A DNA stretch of 64,000 bases from Rhizobium sp. 18055 (GTDB lineage: Bacteria; Pseudomonadota; Alphaproteobacteria; Rhizobiales; Rhizobiaceae), in the NCBI RefSeq assembly GCF_902706285.1, contig NZ_CACSKD010000012.1, positions 62,001 through 126,000 on the forward strand. Reading direction: 5' to 3'. Of this stretch, positions 8,818 to 17,782 are shown piece after piece. How positions within the stretch are numbered: position 1 is the first letter of the stretch; each line of letters begins with the position of its first letter. Below the pieces are notes generated by a model. It did not search any database, was not told the origin of the DNA, and saw only the letters and a program-made list of their open reading frames with translations. Position numbers and translations under genes: made by a program.

Positions 8818-11175
8818 TCAGGTGCCGGCTTCGGCCGGCTGCCGGACCTTCGGCGTTTCCTCGGTGTAGTAGCTTGCATACTTCTGGCGATAGCGTTCCG
8901 TGCCGCCGAAGCTGGTGAACTTTCCAAGTTCCGCCATGTCGGTCTTGTTGAGGATCACGCCGAGGATCTTCTGCTTGATCTGTGGTTCTGCGTTGAGGAC
9001 GTCGCGCACCACGTTGGTCGGTGTCGATCCCCATTCGGCGACGAACAGGAAGCCGTCCACCTGCGGCGCGAAGGCCTTGGCGTCGATGACAGGTCCGAGC
9101 GGCGCAAGGTCGACGACGATGTAATCGAACATCTTGCGGGCATTTTCCATCAGGTTGAACATGCCCTGCGATGCCAGAAGTTCGCTGGTGTGCATCAGGT
9201 GATCATTGGACAGAACCGGCAGGATGGCCAGCTTGGTGGCCGGATCGACCTTGACGGCACTTGCCCACGGAACCTCGCCGAGCACGGCTTCGACCAGGCC
9301 GGCCTGCGGTGGCTTTTTCAGCATGCGGGTCAGGCCGGGGTTGCGAAGGTCGGCGTCGATGAGCAGCGTGCGCTTGCCGCTCGAGGCGAGCAGGGCCGCG
9401 AAGTTGGCGGCGGTCGTGGACTTGCCTTCGCCCGGCATCGCCGAGACGACACCGATCACGCGGTCCGAACGGCCCTGGAACATCACGTCGCTGGCAAGCT
9501 TGGCGTTGCGCAGCGTTTCTGCAAAGACCGAACGCGGCGCTTCGAGAACCACGCGCATGATGCGCTCAAAAGTGTCGCCTTCGTCATAGGCCGGGCTGGC
9601 GCCCTCCTGAGGAAGCTGGCTCGGGTTGCGGAAGATCTTTCGTTCGCGTGGCTGCTTGCCGACGAGCGGCAGGTAGCCGAGAAACTTCAGGCCGAGGATG
9701 GTGCGGACATCGCTTTCAACGCGGAAGAAGCGTTCACGGAACTCCTGAAACACGACGAGGCCGCCGCCGGCCATCAGGCCGAGGACAATGGCAAGGCCAA
9801 GTGTCATCGTCTTCTTCGGGCTGGATGGCGAAACCGGCACGCCGGCTTCGGAGATCACGCGTGCCTTGGCGATTGGGAAGGACTGCTGCTGTGCTGCTTC
9901 CTCGTACTTGCCGAGATAGGATTCATAGAGTGTCTTCAGTGCCGTTGCGCGCTGTTCGAGATCGTTCAGCTGGACGATCGACTTGTCCGCTTCGGAGTTC
10001 TTGCCGGTCAGATGGTCGATGTTCTGGCGGAGCGACGTTTCGCGCGAACGGGCGACTTCGTACTCGTTGCGGGCGTTCGCGGTCAGTTGCTGCAGTTCCT
10101 GGTAGATCTGACCGGTCAGATCCTGCTTTTCCGTGCGCAGCGCGACAGCCTGCGGATGGTCTGCACCGAAATTGGTGGTGACTTCCTGTTCGCGCTTGCT
10201 GACATTGATGTAGCGTGTGCGCAGGTCCTGGATGACCGTGTTGTTGGTCTGGCCGGATGAGATGGCAGCGTTGTTGACGGCGCCGTCAGGGCCGAGATCG
10301 ACGATCGACTTGAACTGGTTGTAGCGTGCCGACGTGCTTGCGGCATCCCCCTGGGCAACGATCAGCTGCTTGGTGAGATCGGCGAGTTGCTGTTCCGACA
10401 TCAGTTCGCCATTGGCGGAGGTGAGGCCGTTCTGCGCCTTGAAGTTGGCGACTTCGAGTGCTGCCTGCTGCGAGCGTCCGCGCAGATCGGTCAACCGCTG
10501 TTGCAACCAGACGGAGGCGCTCTCGGTGGCATCGAAATTGGCGTTCAATTGATCGCTCAGATAGGCGGTCGCAAAAGCCTTGGTGATGCGGGCTGCCAGG
10601 AGGCGGTCGGTGGAGCGGAACGAAACGGCGAGAACGGCGCTTCGATTGACGCGCGATACCGTCAGCGCATCCTGGATCAGGGCTGCCGCCTTCTGGCGGC
10701 GTCCGGCGCGGGCTTCATCTTCCGACACCGGGGCGTGGCCCGGAAGCACGGCGCTGACAAGCAGCTTGACACCCGACTTGACGAGACCGACCGGCGAGGC
10801 AGGCGGATCGAGAATGCTGCTGTTGTCCTGCAGCTTTTCGGCATCGACGACGCGAAGTGCCAATTCGTTGGACTTCAGGATTTCGACGGCGCTGGCGATC
10901 TGCATATCGACCTGCTGGGAATTGGCCACCGGCGCTGCGTCCTGCGCATATTTGGTCATGCTGTCATCGAGCAGGATCTGTGTCATCGACGTGTATTGCG
11001 ACGTGGAGAACAGCAGATAGATCGCGGCCAGCGTGACCATTGCCCCGACGCACAGCGCAATCGAGCCAACGCGGCGCATCAGGATTGCGATCAGGCGATC
11101 GATATCGATGAAGGAATCGGAGTCGTCGGGCGCTTTTGGCAGAGTGCTGTGCAAGGTGAGGTTCCGTTGGTTCAT
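8818..11175 (-). CDS. exoP: Succinoglycan chain-length regulator and BY-kinase ExoP
   Basis: This 785-residue inner-membrane protein (S. meliloti ExoP is 786) controls polymerisation and export of succinoglycan. Two membrane segments, at about residues 40-60 and 458-480, flank a periplasmic Wzz domain rich in coiled coil. The cytoplasmic part is a bacterial tyrosine kinase: Walker A with PGEGKST (about 577-585), Walker A' LLIDADLR (about 601) and Walker B FDYIVVD (about 683). The tail carries a tyrosine cluster (YRQKYASYY) suited to autophosphorylation. I start at 11175, where an AAAGGA ribosome site precedes MNQRN, only four bases after exoO ends; an in-frame upstream ATG would overlap exoO. 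In S. meliloti exoN lies between exoO and exoP, but here it is absent. Confidence 0.95.
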   Translation of the reverse strand: MNQRNLTLHSTLPKAPDDSDSFIDIDRLIAILMRRVGSIALCVGAMVTLAAIYLLFSTSQYTSMTQILLDDSMTKYAQDAAPVANSQQVDMQIASAVEILKSNELALRVVDAEKLQDNSSILDPPASPVGLVKSGVKLLVSAVLPGHAPVSEDEARAGRRQKAAALIQDALTVSRVNRSAVLAVSFRSTDRLLAARITKAFATAYLSDQLNANFDATESASVWLQQRLTDLRGRSQQAALEVANFKAQNGLTSANGELMSEQQLADLTKQLIVAQGDAASTSARYNQFKSIVDLGPDGAVNNAAISSGQTNNTVIQDLRTRYINVSKREQEVTTNFGADHPQAVALRTEKQDLTGQIYQELQQLTANARNEYEVARSRETSLRQNIDHLTGKNSEADKSIVQLNDLEQRATALKTLYESYLGKYEEAAQQQSFPIAKARVISEAGVPVSPSSPKKTMTLGLAIVLGLMAGGGLVVFQEFRERFFRVESDVRTILGLKFLGYLPLVGKQPRERKIFRNPSQLPQEGASPAYDEGDTFERIMRVVLEAPRSVFAETLRNAKLASDVMFQGRSDRVIGVVSAMPGEGKSTTAANFAALLASSGKRTLLIDADLRNPGLTRMLKKPPQAGLVEAVLGEVPWASAVKVDPATKLAILPVLSNDHLMHTSELLASQGMFNLMENARKMFDYIVVDLAPLGPVIDAKAFAPQVDGFLFVAEWGSTPTNVVRDVLNAEPQIKQKILGVILNKTDMAELGKFTSFGGTERYRQKYASYYTEETPKVRQPAEAGT

Positions 11176-11179
11176 GGCT

Positions 11180-12187
11180 CTATCCTTTGCGGGAACGGGT
11201 CGCGCCATCGATGGCTGTGAGGTCGGCCTGTGGGCCAATCAGTTTGCGGAGCGGCGCAAATGCGCGATTGACCCGTGCGGCGATGGGCATGCTCAGATGC
11301 CCCACGGCGGACGGGTTGCCCCAGGCTGTTCTGATCGTTCCGAGGATCGACCGGTCTTTGATGTTCTGGACGAGAACGAGGAAGGCTCTTCCCCGACGGA
11401 GGCTTTTTGCCCGGAATTCCTGGGCGGCCGCTGCCTCTGCATCCAGCGTGTGTTTGCGAAGGAATGCCTTATCCCCTTCGATCATGGCGTCGATGTGGTG
11501 AAGCGCGAGAACGCGGGAAATCGAGCCGTCGCGAATATGATAGTCGTAGCCGGCGGCAGGCTCGAAGACGCAGCGGCCGCCGAGCGCCATGGCGCTGGCC
11601 AGAAACACATAGTCTTCGCCGATCTTCAGGGCTTCATCGAAGCGTAGGGCATGGCGCTCGATGAAGGCGCGCTGGAAGATCGGCTTGAGATAGCCGAAAT
11701 TATGGGTGGTTTGAAAAAGGGCATTGGAGCGGATGAAGGCGGGAAGCGTCAACTGCGGCATCTCGGCCAAGGCCGTCTCGGCAAACATTGTCTCAGCAGG
11801 CGTGCCGTCTGTTCTGATGACGCGGAGATTATCGACGGCGATCTCGGCGCCTGACTTTTCAGCGCGGGCAATCATGCGCTGCAGCCTGTCGGGATCGACG
11901 GCGTCGTCGGAATCGAGCACTGCCAGCCAACGACCTGTGGCAGCCGAGATTGCGGCGTTTCTCGCCGCGGACGGGCCACCATTGCGGGGAAGTGCCAGCA
12001 GGCGAACGTTCCTGTCGGCATAGCCCTGCGCAATCGCCTTCGTGTCATCCGCCGAGCAGTCATCTGCGACGATCACCTCGACCGACACGCCGCGCTGCGC
12101 GAGCGCACTGTCGATCGCCTTTGAGAGCGTCGCCGCCGCGTTATAGGCGGCGATGATGAAGCTGACGTCGGGCATGTTTTGCTTCAT
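11180..12187 (-). CDS. exoO: Succinoglycan glucosyltransferase ExoO (GT2)
   Basis: This is a 335-residue GT2 family glycosyltransferase. The N-terminal GT-A domain shows SFIIAAYNAA, VIVADDCSADDT and the metal-binding AVLDSDD. In S. meliloti ExoO adds the fourth glucose, the first beta-1,6-linked side-chain residue, to the lipid-linked oligosaccharide on the cytoplasmic face. The start ATG overlaps the exoM stop as ATGA (12184-12187), so the two are translationally coupled. The assignment to ExoO rather than another Exo GT2 rests on its place between exoM and exoP. Confidence 0.88.
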   Translation of the reverse strand: MKQNMPDVSFIIAAYNAAATLSKAIDSALAQRGVSVEVIVADDCSADDTKAIAQGYADRNVRLLALPRNGGPSAARNAAISAATGRWLAVLDSDDAVDPDRLQRMIARAEKSGAEIAVDNLRVIRTDGTPAETMFAETALAEMPQLTLPAFIRSNALFQTTHNFGYLKPIFQRAFIERHALRFDEALKIGEDYVFLASAMALGGRCVFEPAAGYDYHIRDGSISRVLALHHIDAMIEGDKAFLRKHTLDAEAAAAQEFRAKSLRRGRAFLVLVQNIKDRSILGTIRTAWGNPSAVGHLSMPIAARVNRAFAPLRKLIGPQADLTAIDGATRSRKG

Positions 12188-13110
12188 GCGGCCTCCGTCG
12201 TTGCGTACAGGCGGAGTTCGCTGACGCCGAGCAGCCCGCTGACGACGCCGGAATGCATGACGCCGCGAAGGCCATAGCGATAGCGGGGGACCGGAGACAA
12301 TAGGCAGGCCAACGCCGCCGCATAGCAGAAGCCGGCCTTGGCAGAGGCGAGACCGATCTGCTTCACCCGGTTGAGGCCGTTGCCTTTTGCCTGCAAAAGG
12401 CGCCCGTGCGTCTGGCCGAAACGGAACCGGCGCTTGGCGAGCCAGTTCAGATCGGCGCGGTTTTCGGTAACAGGTTCGTAGACATAGGCTTTCTCGGCAA
12501 AGGCGATCTTGCCACCGGCCTCGTGCATGTGGCTGAAGAATTCCGTGTCCTCGCCGCCGGTATGGCCGAGAGCCAGGTTGAAGCGACGGCCGGCGACAGA
12601 TGGGGAGGCCAGGCGGAGCAGCACATTGCAGGTGTAGCCGGTGCGGATCTCGCCGCCGACCCAGACGGGCAGCGTCGAGTGGAAATCACCGACCCGCATC
12701 CATTCCGGTGCTGTGTCCGCATAGACGCTGCGGACCGGACCGAGGACGGCATCTGCCTTGGTTGATCGTGCCGTGGCGAGGAGTTCAACCAGCCAGTCTT
12801 CGCTGGCGTCCTCGTCGTCATCGATGTAGGCGAGGAAATCGCCGGTCGCGTTCTCGAGGCAGGCATTGCGGGCGATCGAGATGTTCGAGGCCGGGCAATG
12901 CACATAGGCGATTTCATGGGCGATCCGTGGACGTAAGGCTTCCACACGCTCTCTGGCGCTCGGCGTCTTGTCGTTGTCGGCGACGATGATGCGCAGTCTG
13001 GCGCCGGCTGGAACCTCCAGTACGGCAAGAGACAGAAGCGCTTCATCAAGCGTCGCGCGGCGGTACGTGCAAATGCCGATATCGATCTGCAATTGTTTCT
13101 GCTGGCTCAT
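12184..13110 (-). CDS. exoM: Succinoglycan beta-1,4-glucosyltransferase ExoM (GT2)
   Basis: This 308-residue GT2 enzyme matches ExoM in length (309) and in its characteristic start IDIGICTYRRATLDEAL. Other hallmarks are VADNDKT, YIDDDE (the DxD metal site, with an extra Asp) and LALGHTGGEDTEFF. ExoM adds the third glucose through a beta-1,4 bond using UDP-glucose. The ATG at 13110 overlaps the exoA stop in an ATGA (13107-13110); a longer frame from 13152 would lie inside exoA and is rejected. A hydrophobic stretch near the C-terminus may anchor it to the membrane. Confidence 0.92.
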   Translation of the reverse strand: MSQQKQLQIDIGICTYRRATLDEALLSLAVLEVPAGARLRIIVADNDKTPSARERVEALRPRIAHEIAYVHCPASNISIARNACLENATGDFLAYIDDDEDASEDWLVELLATARSTKADAVLGPVRSVYADTAPEWMRVGDFHSTLPVWVGGEIRTGYTCNVLLRLASPSVAGRRFNLALGHTGGEDTEFFSHMHEAGGKIAFAEKAYVYEPVTENRADLNWLAKRRFRFGQTHGRLLQAKGNGLNRVKQIGLASAKAGFCYAAALACLLSPVPRYRYGLRGVMHSGVVSGLLGVSELRLYATTEAA

Positions 13111-15314
13111 GAGGCCACCTTTCTGCCGCGGAAGCTCAGAAGTTCCATCCAAAACCCGGCCGACCAGGCGAAATGCATGACCATGGCCGACAGTGCCGCC
13201 AGCGGCCCATAGGGATTGCGCTGGCCGATGGCCATCCAGAAACCGTAACCGACGCAGGCGACCGCCCAGAGGCTGAACGGGATGACGGCTGCCCAGTTGA
13301 GCACGGCAAGGAAGGCGCCGATGAAGACGGGAACGACCAGAAGCGGTAGCATCTGGCGGACATTCGGCATGCTGCCATGCTTCAGAATGTTCTTGGCGCG
13401 GCCGCGGCCATAGCCGAGATACTGCCGGAACAGCGTGCTGACGCTGGAGCGCGGATAATAGACCATGCGGGTCTTATCGGTCATCCAGATGCCGAAACCG
13501 GCCTGCTTCAGGCGATAGTCAAGTTCGGCATCTTCGTTGTGACTGAAGGTTTCGTCATAGCCGCCGACGGTCTCGAATGCCGCGATGCGCATCAGCGCGT
13601 GGTGGCCATGGTTGGTCCAGTGGCCCTTGGCGCCTTCGCGATGCTTGGAGCCGCCGTTGCCGAGCTTGGAATTCTGGGCAAAGGCAGTCGCCTTCTGGAA
13701 CATGCCGAAGCCGACGGTTTCCATCGCCACGACCACGGAGTCGGCCTGCGTTTCCACGGCTTCCTCGACGAGACGGCTGCAGTAGTCGGCCGGGTAGTCG
13801 CCATGGGCGTCGATGCGGATCAGGTAATCGTAGTCGCGGCCGAAGGTGGCCACCGCCAGATTGGTGGCGGCGCTCTGCAGCCGGCGGGGATTGTCGAGCA
13901 GGACGATGCGCGGATCGGCCATGCTGATGCGCGCGACGATCTCGCGCGTCGCATCCTTGCTGCCGCCGTCAGCAACGACGATCTTGGCGTTCACATGATC
14001 GAGTTCCTGGCTCAGTTTCCCGAGCAGGGGCTCGATGTGCTTTTCTTCGTTCAGGCAGGGAATGATGATCAGACTGGAGACGTTGCTACAGACATCAGGC
14101 TTCATGGGTGTCCACCCTTGTTGAGATACGGTTTCAGTCACGGATGTGCCGGTTTCGCCTCTCGCGGCGACCACAGGGACAAGGCGGGAAAGGCTATCGA
14201 CCAGCGCTTTGCAGTCGCTTCGGTCGGCAAGCCAGGTCTTTTGGTCGGTTGCGGCGACTGCGGCGCCGAGCGCGCTGTGCCGCTCGTCGGTCATTGTCTC
14301 GAACAGAGCCTGCAGCCCGACAGGGCTGGCCTCGCCAAGAGCAACGCCGATGTTTTTTTCGCTCAGGAAGCGCGCAGTCTGCGTTCCTTCCAGTGCGATC
14401 GGAACGGTGCCGTAAAGACAACCTTCGTAGAGCCGGTTAGGCAGAAGCCAGCTCGAATTCAGTCCCTCTTCGAAGAAATCGATCGCCCAGGAGAAATGCA
14501 CGTCGTCGTAGATCGCCCTGAGATCCTCGGGGTTGCGGTAGGGGCCGGCAAAGCTGAGATAGGGTTCGTCGCGCACGAAGCCATCGAAATCCTCGAATTC
14601 CGAATAGGCAGGGCGACCGCGGAGCACGATCTCGACCCGGCCTTCCATAAGGCGGGAGAAATCGGCCAGAAGCTTGAGAGACTTGCGGCAGCGCAGGGCA
14701 CCGAACCAGCCGATTTTCCAGGGCTGGCCGGGTTGCCTCAAAGGCCGGCCGATCGATGGCTGGATCGCGACCTCGTCAATGGCAATGACCTTGTTTTCGA
14801 TCAGCAGCATGTCCGCCTTGATGCCGGATTTCAGTGCGAAATGATGCTCGATGAAGGCCGGGGAGCTGGTCATGATCAGGCGGGCGTTGCGACCGAAACG
14901 CGCTTCGGCGCCACGCATCACCTTGCCGAGCAGATCATCGCGTGACAGCAGGCGATGAATATCCAGGCACTCGTAGACGACGGGGACGTCGCCGCCGAAC
15001 AGCGCATTGGCGCGATCGGCGACGGCCAATGCCTCGAGATTGCGACCAATGATGACGTCGGGTTTGGCAACGCCCTTCAAGAGGCCCTTCAGCCCGGTCA
15101 TTGCCTTGGCGACGGCGCCCATCCGCTGTGCGAACTTGGCGTCCGCCGTGCGCCCGAGTTCGATCGGGATTACTCCATGCACCTCGGCAAGGCGATTTTC
15201 TCCCCGGCGAAAGCCGGCGAGCGTCACGTCTGCGCCGCCCTCGCGCAGCATCAGCACACGGCGCCTTACGGCGGGGTCTGCCAGATCGTGCACGAGATAG
15301 AGGACTTTGAGCAT
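13107..15314 (-). CDS. exoL-exoA: ExoL-ExoA in-frame fusion, two succinoglycan glucosyltransferases
   Basis: One uninterrupted frame of 735 residues covers what are two genes in S. meliloti. Residues 1-403 match ExoL in place and size (about 400): a GT-B-like protein opening MLKVLYLVHDLADPAVRRRV. Residues 404-735 match ExoA (330): a GT2 enzyme opening LIIIPCLNEEKHIEPLL, with RIDAHGDYP as the metal site and GHWTNHGHH, followed by two or three membrane helices at the end. ExoA adds the first glucose (beta-1,3) and ExoL the second (beta-1,4). The exoA ATG survives at 14105 behind an AAGGG ribosome site at 14119-14115, so separate translation of ExoA is still possible. Both other frames contain TGA at 14134-14140, where exoL would be expected to end. 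The start at 15314 has a GGAGAAGGAA site. Confidence 0.85.
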   Translation of the reverse strand: MLKVLYLVHDLADPAVRRRVLMLREGGADVTLAGFRRGENRLAEVHGVIPIELGRTADAKFAQRMGAVAKAMTGLKGLLKGVAKPDVIIGRNLEALAVADRANALFGGDVPVVYECLDIHRLLSRDDLLGKVMRGAEARFGRNARLIMTSSPAFIEHHFALKSGIKADMLLIENKVIAIDEVAIQPSIGRPLRQPGQPWKIGWFGALRCRKSLKLLADFSRLMEGRVEIVLRGRPAYSEFEDFDGFVRDEPYLSFAGPYRNPEDLRAIYDDVHFSWAIDFFEEGLNSSWLLPNRLYEGCLYGTVPIALEGTQTARFLSEKNIGVALGEASPVGLQALFETMTDERHSALGAAVAATDQKTWLADRSDCKALVDSLSRLVPVVAARGETGTSVTETVSQQGWTPMKPDVCSNVSSLIIIPCLNEEKHIEPLLGKLSQELDHVNAKIVVADGGSKDATREIVARISMADPRIVLLDNPRRLQSAATNLAVATFGRDYDYLIRIDAHGDYPADYCSRLVEEAVETQADSVVVAMETVGFGMFQKATAFAQNSKLGNGGSKHREGAKGHWTNHGHHALMRIAAFETVGGYDETFSHNEDAELDYRLKQAGFGIWMTDKTRMVYYPRSSVSTLFRQYLGYGRGRAKNILKHGSMPNVRQMLPLLVVPVFIGAFLAVLNWAAVIPFSLWAVACVGYGFWMAIGQRNPYGPLAALSAMVMHFAWSAGFWMELLSFRGRKVAS

Positions 15315-15349
15315 GGAATTCCTTCTCCGTTGCGAGCCTGCGGCTTCGC

Positions 15350-16144
15350 CTAGTTGAGCGTACATGCGATCGATTCAGGGAACTGGCACTTGTCGCCAGG
15401 TGCCGTGTAGGCGACCCGCTCGATGTCCAGCGTTGTCGGCTGGGTGTATGAGAATTTGCCCATCCAGCCCGGCATGGTGTCGGAGCCCCACAGGCTGAAG
15501 AAGATCTTCTGCTGGTTGGTCGGGATCTTCGACGGGTCGGTGACGTCCTGGACCAGCTTGCCGTTCAGGTAGTAGCGCAGGCGGCCGGGCTCCCAGACGA
15601 AGGCATAGTCATTGAACCCGTCATCGGCCTTGCTGCCGACGGGGACGAGCTTCTCATTGCCGCCCTTGGCCTTGATGTACTGGTTGACCTGCACTTCAGC
15701 GACATTCTTGCCCAGCACCTCGAAGTCGATCTCGTCATGGTCCTTCTTGTCGCTCGGGCCGATGTAGGTGAAGAAGGCGGAGTTCAGGCCTGAGCCGGTC
15801 GCCGCCTTCATGCGGGCTTCATAGGTGCCGAAGCCGTAACGCTTCTTTGTCTGGATTTCGCCGCAGAGGTATTTGCGATCCTTCGACTGTCCGTCGGTGA
15901 AGGACAGATGCAATACGCCGCCATCGACATTGACCTGGTTTTTCGACCAGGTGCAGTTCTGATGGGCGCCGTTGTTCCAGCCGTCGGAGACGTACCAGAC
16001 GCTGCGATCGAGCTTGTCGAAGTTCTCGACGAAAGAAGTGCCCGGGGTCTGCTGGGCAACCGCGGAAGAGGCGCCAACCACGAGGGTGCCGAAGAGGCCG
16101 AGTGTGTGGCAAAGTTTTCGCGCATGGGCGATTTTGGTCGTCAT
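15350..16144 (-). CDS. exoK: Secreted endo-beta-1,3-1,4-glycanase ExoK (GH16)
   Basis: This 264-residue glycoside hydrolase of family 16 (S. meliloti ExoK is 269) cleaves nascent succinoglycan into low-molecular-weight chains. The catalytic strand reads E-I-D-F-E at residues 138-142, with Glu138 as nucleophile, Asp140 and Glu142 as acid/base. A signal peptide of about 30 residues ends A-V-A. Four cysteines are visible in the mature part, two of them near the C-terminus (KCQF and IACTLN), suggesting disulfides. The gene is preceded by exoH at three bases and followed by exoL at 35 bases, so it belongs to the exoH-K-L/A-M-O-P message. Confidence 0.95.
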   Translation of the reverse strand: MTTKIAHARKLCHTLGLFGTLVVGASSAVAQQTPGTSFVENFDKLDRSVWYVSDGWNNGAHQNCTWSKNQVNVDGGVLHLSFTDGQSKDRKYLCGEIQTKKRYGFGTYEARMKAATGSGLNSAFFTYIGPSDKKDHDEIDFEVLGKNVAEVQVNQYIKAKGGNEKLVPVGSKADDGFNDYAFVWEPGRLRYYLNGKLVQDVTDPSKIPTNQQKIFFSLWGSDTMPGWMGKFSYTQPTTLDIERVAYTAPGDKCQFPESIACTLN

Positions 16145-16147
16145 GTG

Positions 16148-17281
16148 TCACCTTTGCTGTGAGATGAGTTTGGAGGAGATTGCGTGGCCCGGGGCCCGCA
16201 TATCGAGTTGTTTCTTGGTTCGCCCGCCGGTCAGGACGGCGTAGAGGCGCGGGGTGATCCTGCGGCAGAGGCCGTTGGAAACCGCAAGCACCGGGAATAG
16301 GACAAGGAGGGAGAGCACAAAGAACAGCGGATAGGCATCAACGCCTGTCTTGCCCCAGACAATCCAGAGAAAAATCAGCAGCGGATAGTGGCCACAAAAG
16401 ATCCAGAAGCTGAGGCTGCCGGTTTTGGAAAGGCGCTGTCCGAGCTGCGTCTTGATCAGCGAAGCAGACAGAAGCCAAAAACCAAGGGCGCCGACGATTG
16501 CGAGGGTATTGCGCAGCAACTGAACCCAATCCGGTAGGCTCGGCCCGGTCATGTAGATGGCGGTTGCCAGCACCGCGCAGCTGCCGAGCAGCAATGCCGT
16601 TCCCAGAGGAGCGTAGCGGTCGAGCGCTTTCACATCGATCTTGTTCAAGCCGATATAGATGCCGAGGCTGAAGCTAAACAGGATCGAGCGCTTGAGGACA
16701 ATGTAGAGCGAGGCCTCAGGTATCACTGAAAGCACAAGCAGCACAGCCAGCGTCAACAGCGGTACCCGGCTGACCAGCCATGCCAAAAGCGGCGACAGCA
16801 GGATGCAGACGAAGAGGTCGCGCAGGAAGTAAAGCGGCACGTTGATCGGGAAGTCTTCCGCGGCAAAGAGTTGCGTCATCAGTTCTCGAGCCGAGGCCTG
16901 CCAGGGGCTCGGCACATAGCCTTCGCCGAGGCCGAGGCCGAGAGCCACCAGAACCGCGAGGAAAAACGCCCCGTTCCACAGCAGGAACGGCAAAAGGACC
17001 GTTTGCGACTTGTTGCGCACGGTCTTGAGATAGCTGAAGTTTTCTAACCCGCCGCGAAACAGCAGGTAGCCGGAGATCGCGCTCAAACAGGGTACGCCGA
17101 CCCGGAACAGCGCCTCCGCCAGAAATACCCTTATCCAGTCAAATGTGCCGTAAGTCCCGTTGAAGGGGCTGTTTGCGCCATCGAATGGTATGTGTACGAA
17201 GACGATGCCCGAGATGAGCACAATCCGCATAAGGTTGATCCGTGAGGATACATTGGCATCAACATTCACGTTATCAGTCAC
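16148..17281 (-). CDS. exoH: Succinoglycan O-succinyltransferase ExoH (acyltransferase 3)
   Basis: This 377-residue multi-pass protein of the acyltransferase 3 family (S. meliloti ExoH is 370) transfers succinyl groups to the octasaccharide, probably from succinyl-CoA across the inner membrane. The N-terminal active-site region has SRINLMRIVLISGIVFVHIP, with the conserved His-Ile-Pro and arginine, and about ten hydrophobic helices follow. Succinylation is what allows ExoK to cut the chain, and the two genes are adjacent and co-directional. It is the first gene of the minus-strand operon, so the promoter must lie in the 500 bases upstream. Confidence 0.93.
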   Translation of the reverse strand: MTDNVNVDANVSSRINLMRIVLISGIVFVHIPFDGANSPFNGTYGTFDWIRVFLAEALFRVGVPCLSAISGYLLFRGGLENFSYLKTVRNKSQTVLLPFLLWNGAFFLAVLVALGLGLGEGYVPSPWQASARELMTQLFAAEDFPINVPLYFLRDLFVCILLSPLLAWLVSRVPLLTLAVLLVLSVIPEASLYIVLKRSILFSFSLGIYIGLNKIDVKALDRYAPLGTALLLGSCAVLATAIYMTGPSLPDWVQLLRNTLAIVGALGFWLLSASLIKTQLGQRLSKTGSLSFWIFCGHYPLLIFLWIVWGKTGVDAYPLFFVLSLLVLFPVLAVSNGLCRRITPRLYAVLTGGRTKKQLDMRAPGHAISSKLISQQR

Positions 17282-17782
17282 CCCTTTTGGGCCACATCTC
17301 CCCTTTGCAGCCGTTTCAATCAGAGCAGACTCGAGCCCGCAGCGATGGAAGTTAGGGCGAATTCACGGAAGAAAATATGGCAGTGCAGCAAAAGTGATCG
17401 GTGGTCTCGGTTCGTGACAGTTACTACTTGCCGTAACGAAGCGTCGAAAATGCGCGGTTTGAGTGTTCTTGTCCGGCCCGAAAGTCAGCATAGCCAGTGC
17501 ATTCCAGAAGATGATTATATTCACCGGCTTAGGGATAATCGGCGGCGTTTGCGCACGAAGTTTTTTATTGGCGGGCGAGAAATGTTACAGTGTGAGGCGT
17601 TGCCGAAGTGCCCAATATGGCTGAAATGGGGCGATTTGGCTCAGAATGAACCGCTTGGGGATTTGTCGTCGCTTGTTGTTTATCCTATCAACTTTGACAA
17701 ATTTCGGCCCAAGTGACCCTGATAGTTTTGCAGTGCAGCACGACGCAGCGAAGCACCAATTCGAACCTCTCAAGGAGAGAGT
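17282..17782. promoter_or_regulatory. exoH-exoW divergent regulatory region
   Basis: These 501 bases separate divergent exoH and exoW. In S. meliloti exoI and exoT occupy this place; no remnant longer than a few codons is recognisable here. The DNA is less GC-rich than the genes around it. A close relative of the TGC-rich motif lies at 17727-17741 (TTTGCAGTGCAGCAC), ending 41 bases before the exoW ATG. exoW has a strong AAGGAGAG ribosome site at the right end. A 123-codon frame at 17345-17716 shows no protein features and is not called. Confidence 0.55.

Noticed and set aside
13377-14945. 522-codon plus-strand frame opposite exoL-exoA
   Set aside because: Antisense to the glycosyltransferase frame, without any recognisable domain.
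17345-17716. 123-codon frame in the exoH-exoW gap, considered as an exoI or exoT remnant
   Set aside because: The translation shows no nuclease or membrane-transporter features and no ribosome site; it is more likely non-coding.
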